This document shows positions 33,017 through 41,942 of a DNA stretch of 64,000 nucleotides, in pieces. Numbering within the stretch: the stretch's first letter is position 1; the number at the start of each line of letters is the position of its first letter. The notes under the pieces are model-generated. The model was not told where the DNA came from. It saw nothing but the letters and a program-made list of their open reading frames with translations, and did no database searches. A program made the translations under genes and the position numbers. Source of the DNA: Streptomyces sp. NBC_00654 (GTDB taxonomy: Bacteria; Actinomycetota; Actinomycetes; Streptomycetales; Streptomycetaceae); contig NZ_JAPEOB010000003.1 of assembly GCF_026341775.1 (NCBI RefSeq), positions 62,001 to 126,000 of the forward strand. Direction: 5' to 3'.

Positions 33017-34315
33017 TCAGCGGCCCTCGACCGGCACGAAGTCGCGCAGGACCTCGCCGGTGTAGATCTGGCGCGGGCGACCGATGCGGGATCCCGGCTC
33101 CTTGATCATCTCGTGCCACTGGGCGATCCAGCCCGGAAGCCGGCCGAGCGCGAAGAGCACGGTGAACATCTCGCTCGGGAAGCCCATGGCCCGGTAGATC
33201 AGACCCGTGTAGAAGTCCACGTTGGGGTAGAGGTTGCGCGAGACGAAGTACTCGTCGGAGAGCGCGTGCTCCTCCAGCTTGAGCGCGATGTCGAGCAGCT
33301 CGTCGGACTTGCCGAGCGAGGACAGCACATCGTGGGCCGCAGCCTTGATGATCTTGGCGCGCGGGTCGAAGGACTTGTACACCCGGTGGCCGAAGCCCAT
33401 CAGGCGGACGCCGTCCTCCTTGTTCTTCACCTTGTTGATGAAGGAGTCGACGTCGCCGCCGTTGGCCTGGATGCCTTCCAGCATCTCCAGCACCGACTGG
33501 TTGGCGCCACCGTGCAGGGGGCCCCACAGCGCCGAGATACCGGCGGAGATCGAGGCGAACATGTTCGCCTGCGAGGAGCCGACGAGACGCACGGTGGAGG
33601 TCGAACAGTTCTGCTCGTGGTCCGCGTGCAGGATGAGCAGCTTGTCGAGCGCCGAGACGACGACCGGGTCCAGCTCGTACTCCTGGGCGGGGACCGAGAA
33701 GGTCATCCGCAGGAAGTTCTCGACGTACCCGAGGTCGTTGCGCGGGTAGACGAAGGGGTGACCGATCGACTTCTTGTAGGCGTACGCCGCGATCGTCGGG
33801 AGCTTGGCCAGCAGCCGGATCGTCGAGAGGTGGCGCTGCTCCTCGTCGAACGGGTTGTGGCTGTCCTGGTAGAAGGTGGACAGCGCACTGACGACCGAGG
33901 ACAGCATGGCCATCGGGTGGGCGTCGCGCGGGAAGCCGTCGAAGAACCGCTTGACGTCCTCGTGCAGCAGCGTGTGCTGGGTGATCTCGTTCTTGAAGGT
34001 CGACAGCTCGTCGACCTTGGGAAGCTCACCGTTGATCAGCGTGTACGCGACCTCGAGGAACGTCGAGCGCTCGGCGAGCTGCTCGATCGGGTATCCGCGG
34101 TAGCGCAGAATGCCCTGCTCGCCGTCGAGGTACGTGATGGCGGACTTATAGGCGGCGGTGTTGCCGTATCCGCTGTCCAGCGTCACCAGGCCGGTATTGG
34201 CCCGGAGCTTCCCGATGTCGAAGCCCTTGTCGCCGACGGTGCTGTCGATCACCGGGTAGGTGTACTCGTCATCGCCGTACCGCAGTACTACAGCGTTGTT
34301 GGTGTGCTCGCTCAC
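33017..34315 (-). CDS. gltA: citrate synthase
   Basis: The 432-residue protein is a hexameric-type citrate synthase. It has the active-site His regions LHGGANQSVLEML and MGFGHRVYKSFDPRA and the Asp in NVDFYTGLIY. It condenses oxaloacetate and acetyl-CoA, the entry step of the TCA cycle. GTG at 34313-34315 was chosen because GAGGGA lies about six bases upstream and the family normally starts near this point; upstream in-frame starts add a basic low-complexity stretch. The gene stands alone, with a 19-bp palindrome and a -10 candidate in the upstream region. Confidence 0.95.
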   Translation of the reverse strand: MSEHTNNAVVLRYGDDEYTYPVIDSTVGDKGFDIGKLRANTGLVTLDSGYGNTAAYKSAITYLDGEQGILRYRGYPIEQLAERSTFLEVAYTLINGELPKVDELSTFKNEITQHTLLHEDVKRFFDGFPRDAHPMAMLSSVVSALSTFYQDSHNPFDEEQRHLSTIRLLAKLPTIAAYAYKKSIGHPFVYPRNDLGYVENFLRMTFSVPAQEYELDPVVVSALDKLLILHADHEQNCSTSTVRLVGSSQANMFASISAGISALWGPLHGGANQSVLEMLEGIQANGGDVDSFINKVKNKEDGVRLMGFGHRVYKSFDPRAKIIKAAAHDVLSSLGKSDELLDIALKLEEHALSDEYFVSRNLYPNVDFYTGLIYRAMGFPSEMFTVLFALGRLPGWIAQWHEMIKEPGSRIGRPRQIYTGEVLRDFVPVEGR

Positions 34316-34422
34316 GTCATCCCTCACCGACGTAGTGCCTCTTCTTCGAGGTGCCCTGACTGTCTCCACCCTCCCCCATTTGGCTCAGGAGAGTGCACTC
34401 GGGGTCGTCCATTGGACCTACT

Positions 34423-34447
34423 GGCGGCACTGAGTGCCGCCAATTTA
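34423..34447 (-). promoter_or_regulatory. palindrome at the predicted citrate synthase promoter
   Basis: GGCGGCACT (34423-34431) and AGTGCCGCC (34433-34441) form a perfect inverted repeat around one base. On the minus strand it lies directly downstream of a -10-like TAAATT (34442-34447), so it would cover the transcription start. A repressor bound there would control citrate synthase. The -35 is not clear. Confidence 0.45.
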
Positions 34448-34529
34448 CTCATCCTGCCCCCTTGACTGCGGTTCCGGAAGACCTCCGTGATGTTTCCCAC
34501 CGATTTGATCGATCATTTTTGTACGAGGC

Positions 34530-36755
34530 TCACACGAAGTCTCCGTCGCTACCGCCCCTGAGCCGGAAATCCAGCGCCGTACAGCGTCTGCCTGCGGAAA
34601 CCGTGCGTACCGCCTGGCCGATCGCCTTGCGCGATCCGACCAGCACGACGAGCTTCTTGGCCCTGGTCACCGCTGTGTACAGCAGGTTCCGCTGGAGCAT
34701 CATCCAGGCGCTGGTCGTGACGGGTACGACGACGGCCGGATACTCGCTGCCCTGGGAGCGGTGGATGGTCATGGCGTACGCGTGGGACAGCTCGTCCAGC
34801 TCGTCGAAGTCGTAGCCGATCTCCTCGTCCTCGTCGGTGCGGACGGTCAGCTTCTGTTCGTCCACGTCGAGGGCGGTGACGACGCCGACCGTGCCGTTGA
34901 ACACGCCGTTCTCGCCCTTGTCGTAGTTGTTGCGGATCTGCGTGACCTTGTCGCCGACGCGGAAGACCCGGCCGCCGAACCGCTTCTCGGGCAGGTCGGG
35001 ACGGCCGGGGGTGATGGCCTGCTGGAGCAGGCCGTTGAGATGGCCCGCCCCGGCCGGCCCCCGGTGCATCGGAGCGAGAACCTGCACGTCACGGCGAGGG
35101 TTCAGGCCGAACTTCGCCGGGATGCGGCGCGCCGCGACATCCACGGCGAGCACGCCCGCGTCCTCCGTCTCGTCCTCCACGAAGAGGAAGAAGTCGCTCA
35201 TGCCCTCGGTCAGGGGCGGCTGTCCGGCGTTGATCCGGTGGGCGTTGGTGACGACTCCGGACTGCTGGGCCTGACGGAAGATCCGGGTCAGCCGGACGGC
35301 CGGGACCGGGCCGCCGTCCGCGAGCAGGTCGCGCAGCACCTCGCCCGCGCCCACGGAGGGGAGTTGGTCGACATCGCCCACGAGCAGGAGGTGGGCACCG
35401 GGCGCCACCGCCTTCACGAGCTTGTTGGCGAGGAGCAGATCGAGCATCGACGCCTCGTCCACGACGACGAGGTCGGCGTCCAGCGGACGGTCCCGGTCGT
35501 ACGCCGCGTCCCCACCGGGCTTCAGCTCCAGCAGCCGGTGCACGGTGGACGCCTCGGCGCCGGTCAGCTCGGACAGCCGCTTGGCGGCCCGCCCGGTGGG
35601 TGCGGCCAGCACCACCTTCGCGCGCTTGGCGCGGGCCAGTTCGACGATGGAGCGGACCGTGAACGACTTCCCGCAGCCGGGCCCGCCGGTCAGGACGGCG
35701 ACCTTCCGGCTGAGCGCCAGCCGGACCGCCTCCTCCTGCTCGGGCGCCAGCGTCGCGCCCGTACGGGTGGCGAGCCAGGCCAGCGCCTTGTCCCAGGCCA
35801 CGTCCTGGAAGGCCGGCATCCGGTCCTCCGCGGTGCGCAAAAGCCGCCGGACCTGGGCGGCGAGCGAGATCTCGGCACGGTGGAACGGCACCAGATACAC
35901 GGCCGTGACCGGCTCCCCGCCCTCGGGGGACGGCACCTTCTCCCGTACGACGCCCTCCGGGTCGGCGGCGAGTTCGGCCAGGCACTCGATGACCAGACCG
36001 GTGTCGACCTGGAGGAGCTTGACCCCGTCCGCGATGAGCCGCTCCTCGGGGAGGAAGCAGTGGCCCTGGTCGGACGACTGGGACAGGGCGTACTGGAGTC
36101 CGGCCTTGACCCGCTCCGGGCTGTCGTGCGGAATGCCGACCGCCTGCGCGATCCGGTCGGCGGTGAGGAAGCCGATGCCCCAGACGTCGGCGGCCAGCCG
36201 GTAGGGCTGGTTCTTCACGACGGAGATGGAGGCGTCCTCGTACTTCTTGTAGATACGGACGGCGATGGAGGTGGAGACGCCGACGCCCTGGAGGAAGACC
36301 ATCACCTCCTTGATCGCCTTCTGCTCCTCCCACGCGGCGGCGATCATCTTCGTCCGCTTCGGCCCGAGTCCGGGGACCTCGACGAGACGCTTGGGTTCCT
36401 GCTCGATGATGTCGAGGGTGTCGACGCCGAAATGCGTGGTGATCCGGTCGGCCATGACGGGGCCGATGCCCTTGATCAGACCGGAGCCGAGGTAGCGGCG
36501 GATGCCCTGGATGGTGGCGGGCAGCACCGTCGTGTAGTTCTCCACGGTGAACTGCTTGCCGTACTGGGAGTGCGACCCCCAACGGCCCTCCATCCGCAGC
36601 GACTCACCCACCTGCGCACCGAGCAGCGCACCGACCACCGTGAGGAGATCGTTGGCACCGCGCCCGGTGTCGACGCGGGCGACGGTGTACCCGTTCTCCT
36701 CATTGGCGTACGTGATCCTCTCCAGGACCCCTTCGAGGACGGCCATGTTGGACAT
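34530..36755 (-). CDS. recD2: ATP-dependent RecD2-like DNA helicase
   Basis: The 741-residue protein is an SF1B helicase. The N-terminus contains helix-hairpin-helix elements (GIGPVMADRI, VPGLGPKRTKM) typical of RecD2 rather than of RecBCD RecD. Walker A is GGPGCGKSF near residue 358, motif II is DEASMLDL, and later motifs include LVGDVDQLPS and the C-terminal SF1 block YAMTIHRSQGSEYP. It unwinds DNA 5' to 3' during repair. The length is usual for RecD2. It starts with ATG at 36753-36755 and is monocistronic, with 214 bases to citrate synthase. Confidence 0.92.
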   Translation of the reverse strand: MSNMAVLEGVLERITYANEENGYTVARVDTGRGANDLLTVVGALLGAQVGESLRMEGRWGSHSQYGKQFTVENYTTVLPATIQGIRRYLGSGLIKGIGPVMADRITTHFGVDTLDIIEQEPKRLVEVPGLGPKRTKMIAAAWEEQKAIKEVMVFLQGVGVSTSIAVRIYKKYEDASISVVKNQPYRLAADVWGIGFLTADRIAQAVGIPHDSPERVKAGLQYALSQSSDQGHCFLPEERLIADGVKLLQVDTGLVIECLAELAADPEGVVREKVPSPEGGEPVTAVYLVPFHRAEISLAAQVRRLLRTAEDRMPAFQDVAWDKALAWLATRTGATLAPEQEEAVRLALSRKVAVLTGGPGCGKSFTVRSIVELARAKRAKVVLAAPTGRAAKRLSELTGAEASTVHRLLELKPGGDAAYDRDRPLDADLVVVDEASMLDLLLANKLVKAVAPGAHLLLVGDVDQLPSVGAGEVLRDLLADGGPVPAVRLTRIFRQAQQSGVVTNAHRINAGQPPLTEGMSDFFLFVEDETEDAGVLAVDVAARRIPAKFGLNPRRDVQVLAPMHRGPAGAGHLNGLLQQAITPGRPDLPEKRFGGRVFRVGDKVTQIRNNYDKGENGVFNGTVGVVTALDVDEQKLTVRTDEDEEIGYDFDELDELSHAYAMTIHRSQGSEYPAVVVPVTTSAWMMLQRNLLYTAVTRAKKLVVLVGSRKAIGQAVRTVSAGRRCTALDFRLRGGSDGDFV

Positions 36756-36820
36756 GCGCCGACGCTACCGGGTCCCGCTGACAAGCGGTGCGGTCCGGTC
36801 CCGGTCGGCCACCCCGGGCC

Positions 36821-36848
36821 GGAAAGTACTTTCCTTTACGGAAAGTAC
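36821..36848 (+). promoter_or_regulatory. AAAGTACTTT palindrome and extra half-site upstream of membrane protein/wHTH pair
   Basis: GGAAAGTACTTTCC (36821-36834) is a perfect 14-bp palindrome. A further GGAAAGTAC (36840-36848) follows 19 bp from the start of the first. The array is about 60 bases before the membrane-protein gene whose operon also encodes a winged-helix regulator, so autoregulation is likely. Confidence 0.6.
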
Positions 36849-36905
36849 ATGCCAGGATGAGGGGGCAGATCACGCACACGGCTGACGAGAGGTCCGGGAA
36901 ACACG

Positions 36906-37421
36906 ATGTCCCCGCAGGAGAACACCCCCACCCGCTCGGGCGGTACGGACGTATCCGCCGACCGCGCCACGGAAGCTCTGCGGAGTGTCGAATCGGCGAG
37001 GGAGGGCGCCCGCCTCCGGGCCGGGCTGACTCCCGCCTGGTACGGCCCTGCGGCTGCGGCGGCGCTGATCGTTCCGGCCCTCGGGCAGGCATGGGCCGAG
37101 GAGAGCGGCGGCTGGGGGGCGGCCCTCTCGCTGGTGATCTCGCTCGTGGGCCTGGCCGTGGTGCTCGTGCTCGTCAACGCCGCCGGGCGGCGGGCGGGAG
37201 TGACGGTGACCCGGTCCTGGTCCGCACGGCTGCGCCGGGCCGCGGTTCCCCTGTCGGCCCTCCTCGCCGCGGGGCTCGTGACGTGGGGGCTGTGCCACCT
37301 GCTCGGCGCCGATCGCGCCGTCACCAAGATCGCGCTGTTCACCGTCCTCGGACTCGGCGTCTGGGCGGCGTTCGCCGCCCGGAACGCGTCGATCGGGCGG
37401 AAGCTCCAGGACGTCGGATGA
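36906..37421 (+). CDS. four-helix membrane protein
   Basis: The 171-residue protein has a polar N-terminus (about 1-40) and four hydrophobic spans (about 46-62, 70-91, 110-132 and 137-155). No catalytic motif is visible. It is translationally coupled to the winged-helix regulator by a 4-base ATGA overlap. Small membrane proteins paired with such regulators are common in actinomycetes, where the regulator usually controls the pair. The function is unknown. The start at 36906 is preceded by GAGGTCCGGG (36889-36898). Confidence 0.78.
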   Translation: MSPQENTPTRSGGTDVSADRATEALRSVESAREGARLRAGLTPAWYGPAAAAALIVPALGQAWAEESGGWGAALSLVISLVGLAVVLVLVNAAGRRAGVTVTRSWSARLRRAAVPLSALLAAGLVTWGLCHLLGADRAVTKIALFTVLGLGVWAAFAARNASIGRKLQDVG

Positions 37422-37771
37422 CCACAGCCCCCGCGCCTGGACAGCCGGCGATCGACGCGGCGATCAACCACCCCACCCGGCTGGCGGTCGTCGCGTTTCT
37501 CTCCGCGTGCGACGAGGCCGATTTCGCCACCGTGCGGGACAGCTGCCAGGTGTCCGACTCGATGCTGAGCAAGATCGCCTCCGCCCTGGAGGGGATCGGG
37601 TACCTCGCCGTCCGCAAGGGCTACGTCGGCAAGCGCCCCCGGACCTGGCTCTCCCTCACACCCGAGGGGCACCAGGCCCTGGCCCTGCACATCGCGGCAC
37701 TCCAGGGCATCGCCGCCACGGCCCGGCAGGCGGGAGCCGAAGCGGGGGCGGAAGCGGCCCCGCCGCCCTGA
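37418..37771 (+). CDS. winged-helix transcriptional regulator (HTH_34/MarR-like)
   Basis: The 117-residue protein is a single winged-helix domain: NHPTRLAVVAFLSACDEADF, a recognition region with SDSMLSKIASALEGIGYL, then a wing with KGYVGKRPRTWLSLTPEG. This fits the HTH_34 group of small dimeric repressors. The Ala/Gly-rich tail is low complexity. It overlaps the membrane-protein gene by four bases, so both are made together. The AAAGTACTTT palindrome ahead of the operon is the natural binding-site candidate. Confidence 0.85.
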   Translation: MTTAPAPGQPAIDAAINHPTRLAVVAFLSACDEADFATVRDSCQVSDSMLSKIASALEGIGYLAVRKGYVGKRPRTWLSLTPEGHQALALHIAALQGIAATARQAGAEAGAEAAPPP

Positions 37772-37825
37772 CCCGAACCGGCGCCGGGCGGGACCACGGA
37801 GCCCGGCGGGGGCATGGGCCGGTGT

Positions 37826-38458
37826 TCAGTCGCCGAGAGCCAGCCGGACGCCGAATGCGGCGATGACGGTCCCGGTGATCCGGTCGAGCAGGCGACGGGC
37901 CTGCGGCTTGCGGAGCCAGCCGTGCAGGACACGGGCGAAGCCGATGAGAACGGCCGACCAGAGCAGGCCGATGAGGATGTGCACCGCGGTGAGCAGGAGC
38001 CCCATGGTGAAGTGGCTCGCGCCGACGGGGATGAACTGGGGCAGGACGGCGACGTAGAAGGCGCCCATCTTCGGGTTGAGCAGGTTGGTGAGTGTCCCCT
38101 GCCGCCAGCCCGCGCCCACCGAGTCCGTACCGGCGAGCAGCGCGGAGTCAGGGGTGTCCGAGGCCGGAAGCCCCCGGAAGGTGTCCCGGAGCATGCGGAT
38201 ACCCATCCAGACCAGATAGGCGGCGCCGACCCAGCGCAACGTCGTGTAGGCGAGGTGGGAGGCGGTGAGGAGAGCGGTCACTCCGAGCGAGGTGAGCGCG
38301 CCCCACAGCAGGGTCCCGGTCTGGATTCCGAGGACGACGCCCCAGGCTCTTCCGCGTCGGCCGAGGGCCGATGTCCGCAGGATCAGAGCGGTATCAAGAC
38401 CGGGGGTGAGAGTGAGAAGCCCTACGACGAGGGCGAAGGACCACAGTGCGGTGCTCAT
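37826..38458 (-). CDS. LysE/RhtB family amino-acid exporter
   Basis: The 210-residue protein has the LysE-family pattern: an N-terminal span with GLLTLTPGLDTALILRTS, then WVGAAYLVWMGIRMLRD, the conserved NLLNPKMGAFYVAVLPQF, and two C-terminal spans, about six in all. Members export amino acids or related metabolites. I chose ATG at 38456-38458; ATG two codons upstream (38464) is equally possible. The gene stands alone. The substrate cannot be told from the sequence. Confidence 0.88.
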   Translation of the reverse strand: MSTALWSFALVVGLLTLTPGLDTALILRTSALGRRGRAWGVVLGIQTGTLLWGALTSLGVTALLTASHLAYTTLRWVGAAYLVWMGIRMLRDTFRGLPASDTPDSALLAGTDSVGAGWRQGTLTNLLNPKMGAFYVAVLPQFIPVGASHFTMGLLLTAVHILIGLLWSAVLIGFARVLHGWLRKPQARRLLDRITGTVIAAFGVRLALGD

Positions 38459-38648
38459 TGCCATGGAATGCCAGCGTACGCCACCGCGATCCGGGGCCTT
38501 GCTCACGCGCTCCCGGGGTCACACCCGCTCCGCGCCCATGAACAGCGCATCGGGTACGACGTCGGCCCCGCGTCACGGCCCACGACCTGACAGAGGTGGT
38601 GTCATGCCCCACTGGCTCAACTAGTCAAATTTCATTACCGTGCGAGGC

Positions 38649-39386
38649 ATGACCGAGAAGACCATCCCGCTCCTCCCCTGCCGGACGCAGTCGATCAAGC
38701 CGGTGGTCGACTTCTCCACGGCCCTGGGCTTCGGGACGACGTACCTCCGGACCAGCCCGTACGCCTACGCGGTCGTCGAACGCGGGGCGATCGAGCTTCA
38801 GTTCTACGGAATGAAGGAGTACGACCCCGCCGCCTCGCACTCCGGCTGCTATGTCCTCACCGAGGACGTCGACAGCCTGCACACCGCGTTCCGGGCAGGC
38901 CTCAAGGCGGCGTACGGCCGGATCCCCACGCGCGGGCTGCCCCGCATCGGCCCGCTCAAGGACATGTCGTACGGGGTGCGGCAGTTCCTGATGACCGACC
39001 CCACCGGGAACACGATCCGGATCGGGCAGCCGACGAGCGACGACCCGAGCCACCGGCCCGCCCCCAAGGAGACCTTCGCCCGCGCCCTGCCCATGGCGGA
39101 CCTGTTCGCCGACTCCAAGCAGGACCTGCCCGGGGCCGCGCGGATCATCGACCGGGTGCTGAACCTGGAGGGCGAACACCCCACCCCCGTACAGCGGTTG
39201 CGGCTGCTCGTCCTGCGCGGGGACATCGCGCAACGGCTCGGCAGGGCAGGACGGGCCCGCGAACTGCTGGAAGAGGCGGCGGCAATGGAACTGACCGACG
39301 AGGAACGCCGGTCGGTGGGCGACGATCTCGTCAGGCTCCAGGAACTGCTGGGCCGACCGGGCGCCCTGGCACACTCTGTCGCGTGA
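38649..39386 (+). CDS. VOC (glyoxalase/bleomycin-resistance) protein with helical C-terminal extension
   Basis: The first 130 residues are a VOC domain (IPLLPCRTQSIKPVVDF, ELQFYGM, QFLMTDPTGNTIRIGQP) of the kind found in bleomycin-binding or glyoxalase-like proteins. Residues 130-245 are helical with repeated short Leu/Arg/Ala segments that resemble one or two TPR-like hairpins, which is an uncommon addition. The ATG at 38649 gives MTEKTIPLL; one three codons upstream is possible. Its TGA overlaps the GTG of the SUKH gene, so the two are coupled. Confidence 0.82.
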   Translation: MTEKTIPLLPCRTQSIKPVVDFSTALGFGTTYLRTSPYAYAVVERGAIELQFYGMKEYDPAASHSGCYVLTEDVDSLHTAFRAGLKAAYGRIPTRGLPRIGPLKDMSYGVRQFLMTDPTGNTIRIGQPTSDDPSHRPAPKETFARALPMADLFADSKQDLPGAARIIDRVLNLEGEHPTPVQRLRLLVLRGDIAQRLGRAGRARELLEEAAAMELTDEERRSVGDDLVRLQELLGRPGALAHSVA

Positions 39387-40144
39387 GACCTGACCTGACA
39401 CAACTGCGCGAGCTGGTGGAAGCGACACCGGGGTTCGGCCGCCGGCCCGCCGTCGCCGTACCGGAAGCGGCGATCCGCGAAGCCGAGGAGCGGGTCGGTC
39501 CGTTGCCGCCCTCGTACCGGTGGTGGCTGACCGAGTACGGACACGGCCGGGCCGGTGGCGCGGACCTCGCGACGGTCGTACCGGGCGGGTTCGCCGACGA
39601 CGTGTACGAGGACATCACCGCCGGGTGGCGCAGGGACGGCGCCAGGCTCTGCTTCGCCGTCGAGCCCGACTGCGGTGACACCTACTCCTTCACCCTCGAC
39701 GGAAGCGGCGCGTGCGGGGAGGGCGAGTATCCGGTGGTCCGCCGCGACGGCCTCGACGGCGAGGAGCACCGGGTGGCGGAGTCGTTCGCCGGGTTCCTCG
39801 CCACCCGCTCCGCCCTCGCCCGCGGGCTCCGGGACGGCCCCAATCCCGCCGTCGCCCGGCTGTGGCGGTCGACGCCGGGAGCACTGCTCGACAACGGCGT
39901 CCTGGCCTACGGGCCGCACGTGATCGAGGAGCGGAACGAGACCTTCGAGGTGGCCCGGTACGCGCCCGAGTGGGTGCTGGTCGGGGACGACAGCGGGGGC
40001 GGCGGACTGCTCATGCGGCGCCACGGCCGCGACCGGACCCGGGTGTACCACCTCGGTCTGGGTGCGATCAGCGCGGACGTCGGGACGGACGGCGAGCTGC
40101 TGACGGACGACCTGGTCGGCTGGCTGGAGTCGTCGGGCGGCTGA
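39383..40144 (+). CDS. SMI1/KNR4 (SUKH) family protein with two SUKH-like halves
   Basis: The N-terminal half has the SUKH pattern (IREAEERVGPLPPSYRWWL, then FAVEPDCGDTYSFTLD). The C-terminal half repeats features of it (FEVARYAPEWVLVGDDSGGGGLL, then YHLGLGAIS). SUKH proteins are often immunity proteins for nuclease toxins in polymorphic toxin systems, but solitary ones also exist. No toxin lies next to this one, and the neighbour is a VOC protein with which it is coupled by a GTGA overlap, so its role is uncertain. Length is 253 residues with no signal peptide. Confidence 0.82.
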   Translation: MRPDLTQLRELVEATPGFGRRPAVAVPEAAIREAEERVGPLPPSYRWWLTEYGHGRAGGADLATVVPGGFADDVYEDITAGWRRDGARLCFAVEPDCGDTYSFTLDGSGACGEGEYPVVRRDGLDGEEHRVAESFAGFLATRSALARGLRDGPNPAVARLWRSTPGALLDNGVLAYGPHVIEERNETFEVARYAPEWVLVGDDSGGGGLLMRRHGRDRTRVYHLGLGAISADVGTDGELLTDDLVGWLESSGG

Positions 40145-40652
40145 TGTCGCCGGGCGGCCGGAGTAGCCGTGCGGCTGGAGGCGTTGGGCGGCTGGAGGCG
40201 TTGGGCGGCTGACGTCGTCGGGAGTCGACCGCCGGAAGCCGCCGTCCGGCCGCCAACTCCGGGGGGCTTGGATGCCGTTGTGCCCGGCTACGGCCAGTAC
40301 AGCTTCACGTCGCCCGGGGCCTGACGCGCGGCAGGAACAACCGGCTCAAGGGCCTTGGCCTCGTCAGCTGTCACCTTCGAGAAGGTAGTCGAGTCCTTCG
40401 ATGGTGTGCCACACGTCCAACTCGTCCATGTTGCGGCCCGTAACCCGTCGCACGAACCCGGGCCTCCAGGGGTGGCCTCTCGCGCCGGGGCGTTTCACGC
40501 GATCGCTCAAGTGCGCCGGGAGGCCGTCCGGCCTTCGGGGGGAGAGACTGTCAGCATGCGGACCGGTCTGCTCACCGTGCGGGAAGCGGGCCCGGCGGCA
40601 TCCTCGTGCGGCGGAGCGCGGCACAGGTGACGGGCGTGAGAGGACCGGCGCG
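40145..40652. other. 508-bp region without an intact gene, possible gene remnant on the minus strand
   Basis: The first part is repetitive GGCGGCTGGAG-type sequence (40150-40212). On the minus strand, 40364-40440 encodes a plausible protein end (MDELDVWHTIEGLDYLLEG). A GTG overlapping its stop opens 28 codons ending GDVKLYWP at about 40290. Neither piece has a full domain, so I read them as decayed gene ends rather than genes. Confidence 0.3.
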
Positions 40653-41906
40653 ATGACCGTGACCCCTCGCGGCGGGCGCACCCCGTTGCGACGCAGTCGG
40701 CAGGTACGGGCCGGACTGGTGCAGCTGCTGTTGGCCCTCGTGGGGCTGGCTCTGGGCCTGCTCGTACCGAGGATCACCGGTGGCCCGAGCGCACCCGCGC
40801 GGCAGGTGGCCGATCTGCTGCTGTCTCTGGGTTTCGGCGTGCTCGGCACGACGGCTGTGATCTTCTCTCTGCTGTTCCTGGTGGTGCAGTGGGCCCACAC
40901 CAGCTTCACCCCCCGCCTGGCCCTGTTCCGTCAGTCGCCGATCGTCTGGCGGACCTTCGCCTTCGCGATCGGTCTGGCGGTCTTCTGCGTCACGGCCGCG
41001 CTGGCGATCGGCGACCGCTCCGAGGTGACGGTCGCCGTCCCGGTCATCACCTCGATCCTGCTGCTGGCGATGCTGGCCCTGTTGCGGACCCTGCTGCTGC
41101 GCGCTCTCGCCTCGATCCAGCTCGCCCCGGTCCTGCGCTCGATCACCGAGCGGGGATCCACCGCCCTGGACACGCTCTACCCCTCGGGCACCGTTCCGGC
41201 GGCCTCCGGTCCCACCGTGACCGACGGCCCACCGGCTGCCACCGTCACCTGGCCGAGGCCCTCGGCCGTGCTCCAGCAGATCGACGTGAAAGGGCTGAGG
41301 GAAGCGGCCCGGGAAGCGGACGCGGTCATCGTGCTGCACAAGGCCCCCGGCACCACCCTGCACCAGGGGGCGCGGATCGCCGACGTGTACGGCGCCGCCA
41401 TCGCGGACACCAAGGTCCTGGGATCGCTGGCGACCGGGCTGGAGCCGACGTTCGAGCAGGACCCGATGCTCGCCTTCCGCCTCCTGGCCGACATCGCTCT
41501 CAGGGCGCTCTCCTCCAGCATCAACGACCCGGCCACCGCCGTGCAGGCCCTGGACTGCGTGAAGGATCTGCTCGGCGGCCCGGCCGCGAAACGTGCGGGG
41601 GAAGCCGGCCCCCTGCGGGTCACCGGCCCCGACGGCGCGGTACGGGTCGTGATCCGGCGGCCCCCGTGGGAGGACTTCGTGCGCACGGGCATCGACGACG
41701 TCATCGTGGCGGCTCTGAACTCCCCCCTGGTCCTCACCCGTCTCCGTACGCTGTTGGCAGATCTGGAACCAGGCGCCCATCCTCACGGCCGGGAGCTGCT
41801 GAACCGGCGACGTGCCTGGGTGGAGCGCGAGATGGCCGACCGGTTCCCCGTCCTGTGGCGGGAAGCCCCACCGGACCCGCACCCGCAGGCCGGCGGAAAC
41901 AGGTGA
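40653..41906 (+). CDS. DUF2254 family membrane protein
   Basis: The 417-residue protein has four N-terminal membrane spans (about residues 20-42, 55-85, 105-127 and 133-155) followed by a soluble domain with VIVLHKAPGTTLHQGARIAD and ALSSSINDPATAVQALD, which matches DUF2254 membrane proteins of unknown function. The ATG at 40653 is preceded by GAGAGGA (40638-40644). It is separated from neighbours by more than 30 bases on the downstream side and by a gene-poor stretch upstream. No regulatory element stands out. Confidence 0.85.
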   Translation: MTVTPRGGRTPLRRSRQVRAGLVQLLLALVGLALGLLVPRITGGPSAPARQVADLLLSLGFGVLGTTAVIFSLLFLVVQWAHTSFTPRLALFRQSPIVWRTFAFAIGLAVFCVTAALAIGDRSEVTVAVPVITSILLLAMLALLRTLLLRALASIQLAPVLRSITERGSTALDTLYPSGTVPAASGPTVTDGPPAATVTWPRPSAVLQQIDVKGLREAAREADAVIVLHKAPGTTLHQGARIADVYGAAIADTKVLGSLATGLEPTFEQDPMLAFRLLADIALRALSSSINDPATAVQALDCVKDLLGGPAAKRAGEAGPLRVTGPDGAVRVVIRRPPWEDFVRTGIDDVIVAALNSPLVLTRLRTLLADLEPGAHPHGRELLNRRRAWVEREMADRFPVLWREAPPDPHPQAGGNR

Positions 41907-41942
41907 CAGCCCGGGGAACCGGCCGTCAGGCCGTTGGCCGGC

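Noticed and set aside
32500..33105. Overlapping open frames in the copA-gltA gap
   Set aside because: They have no ribosome-binding site, no family-like content, and run through predicted hairpins.
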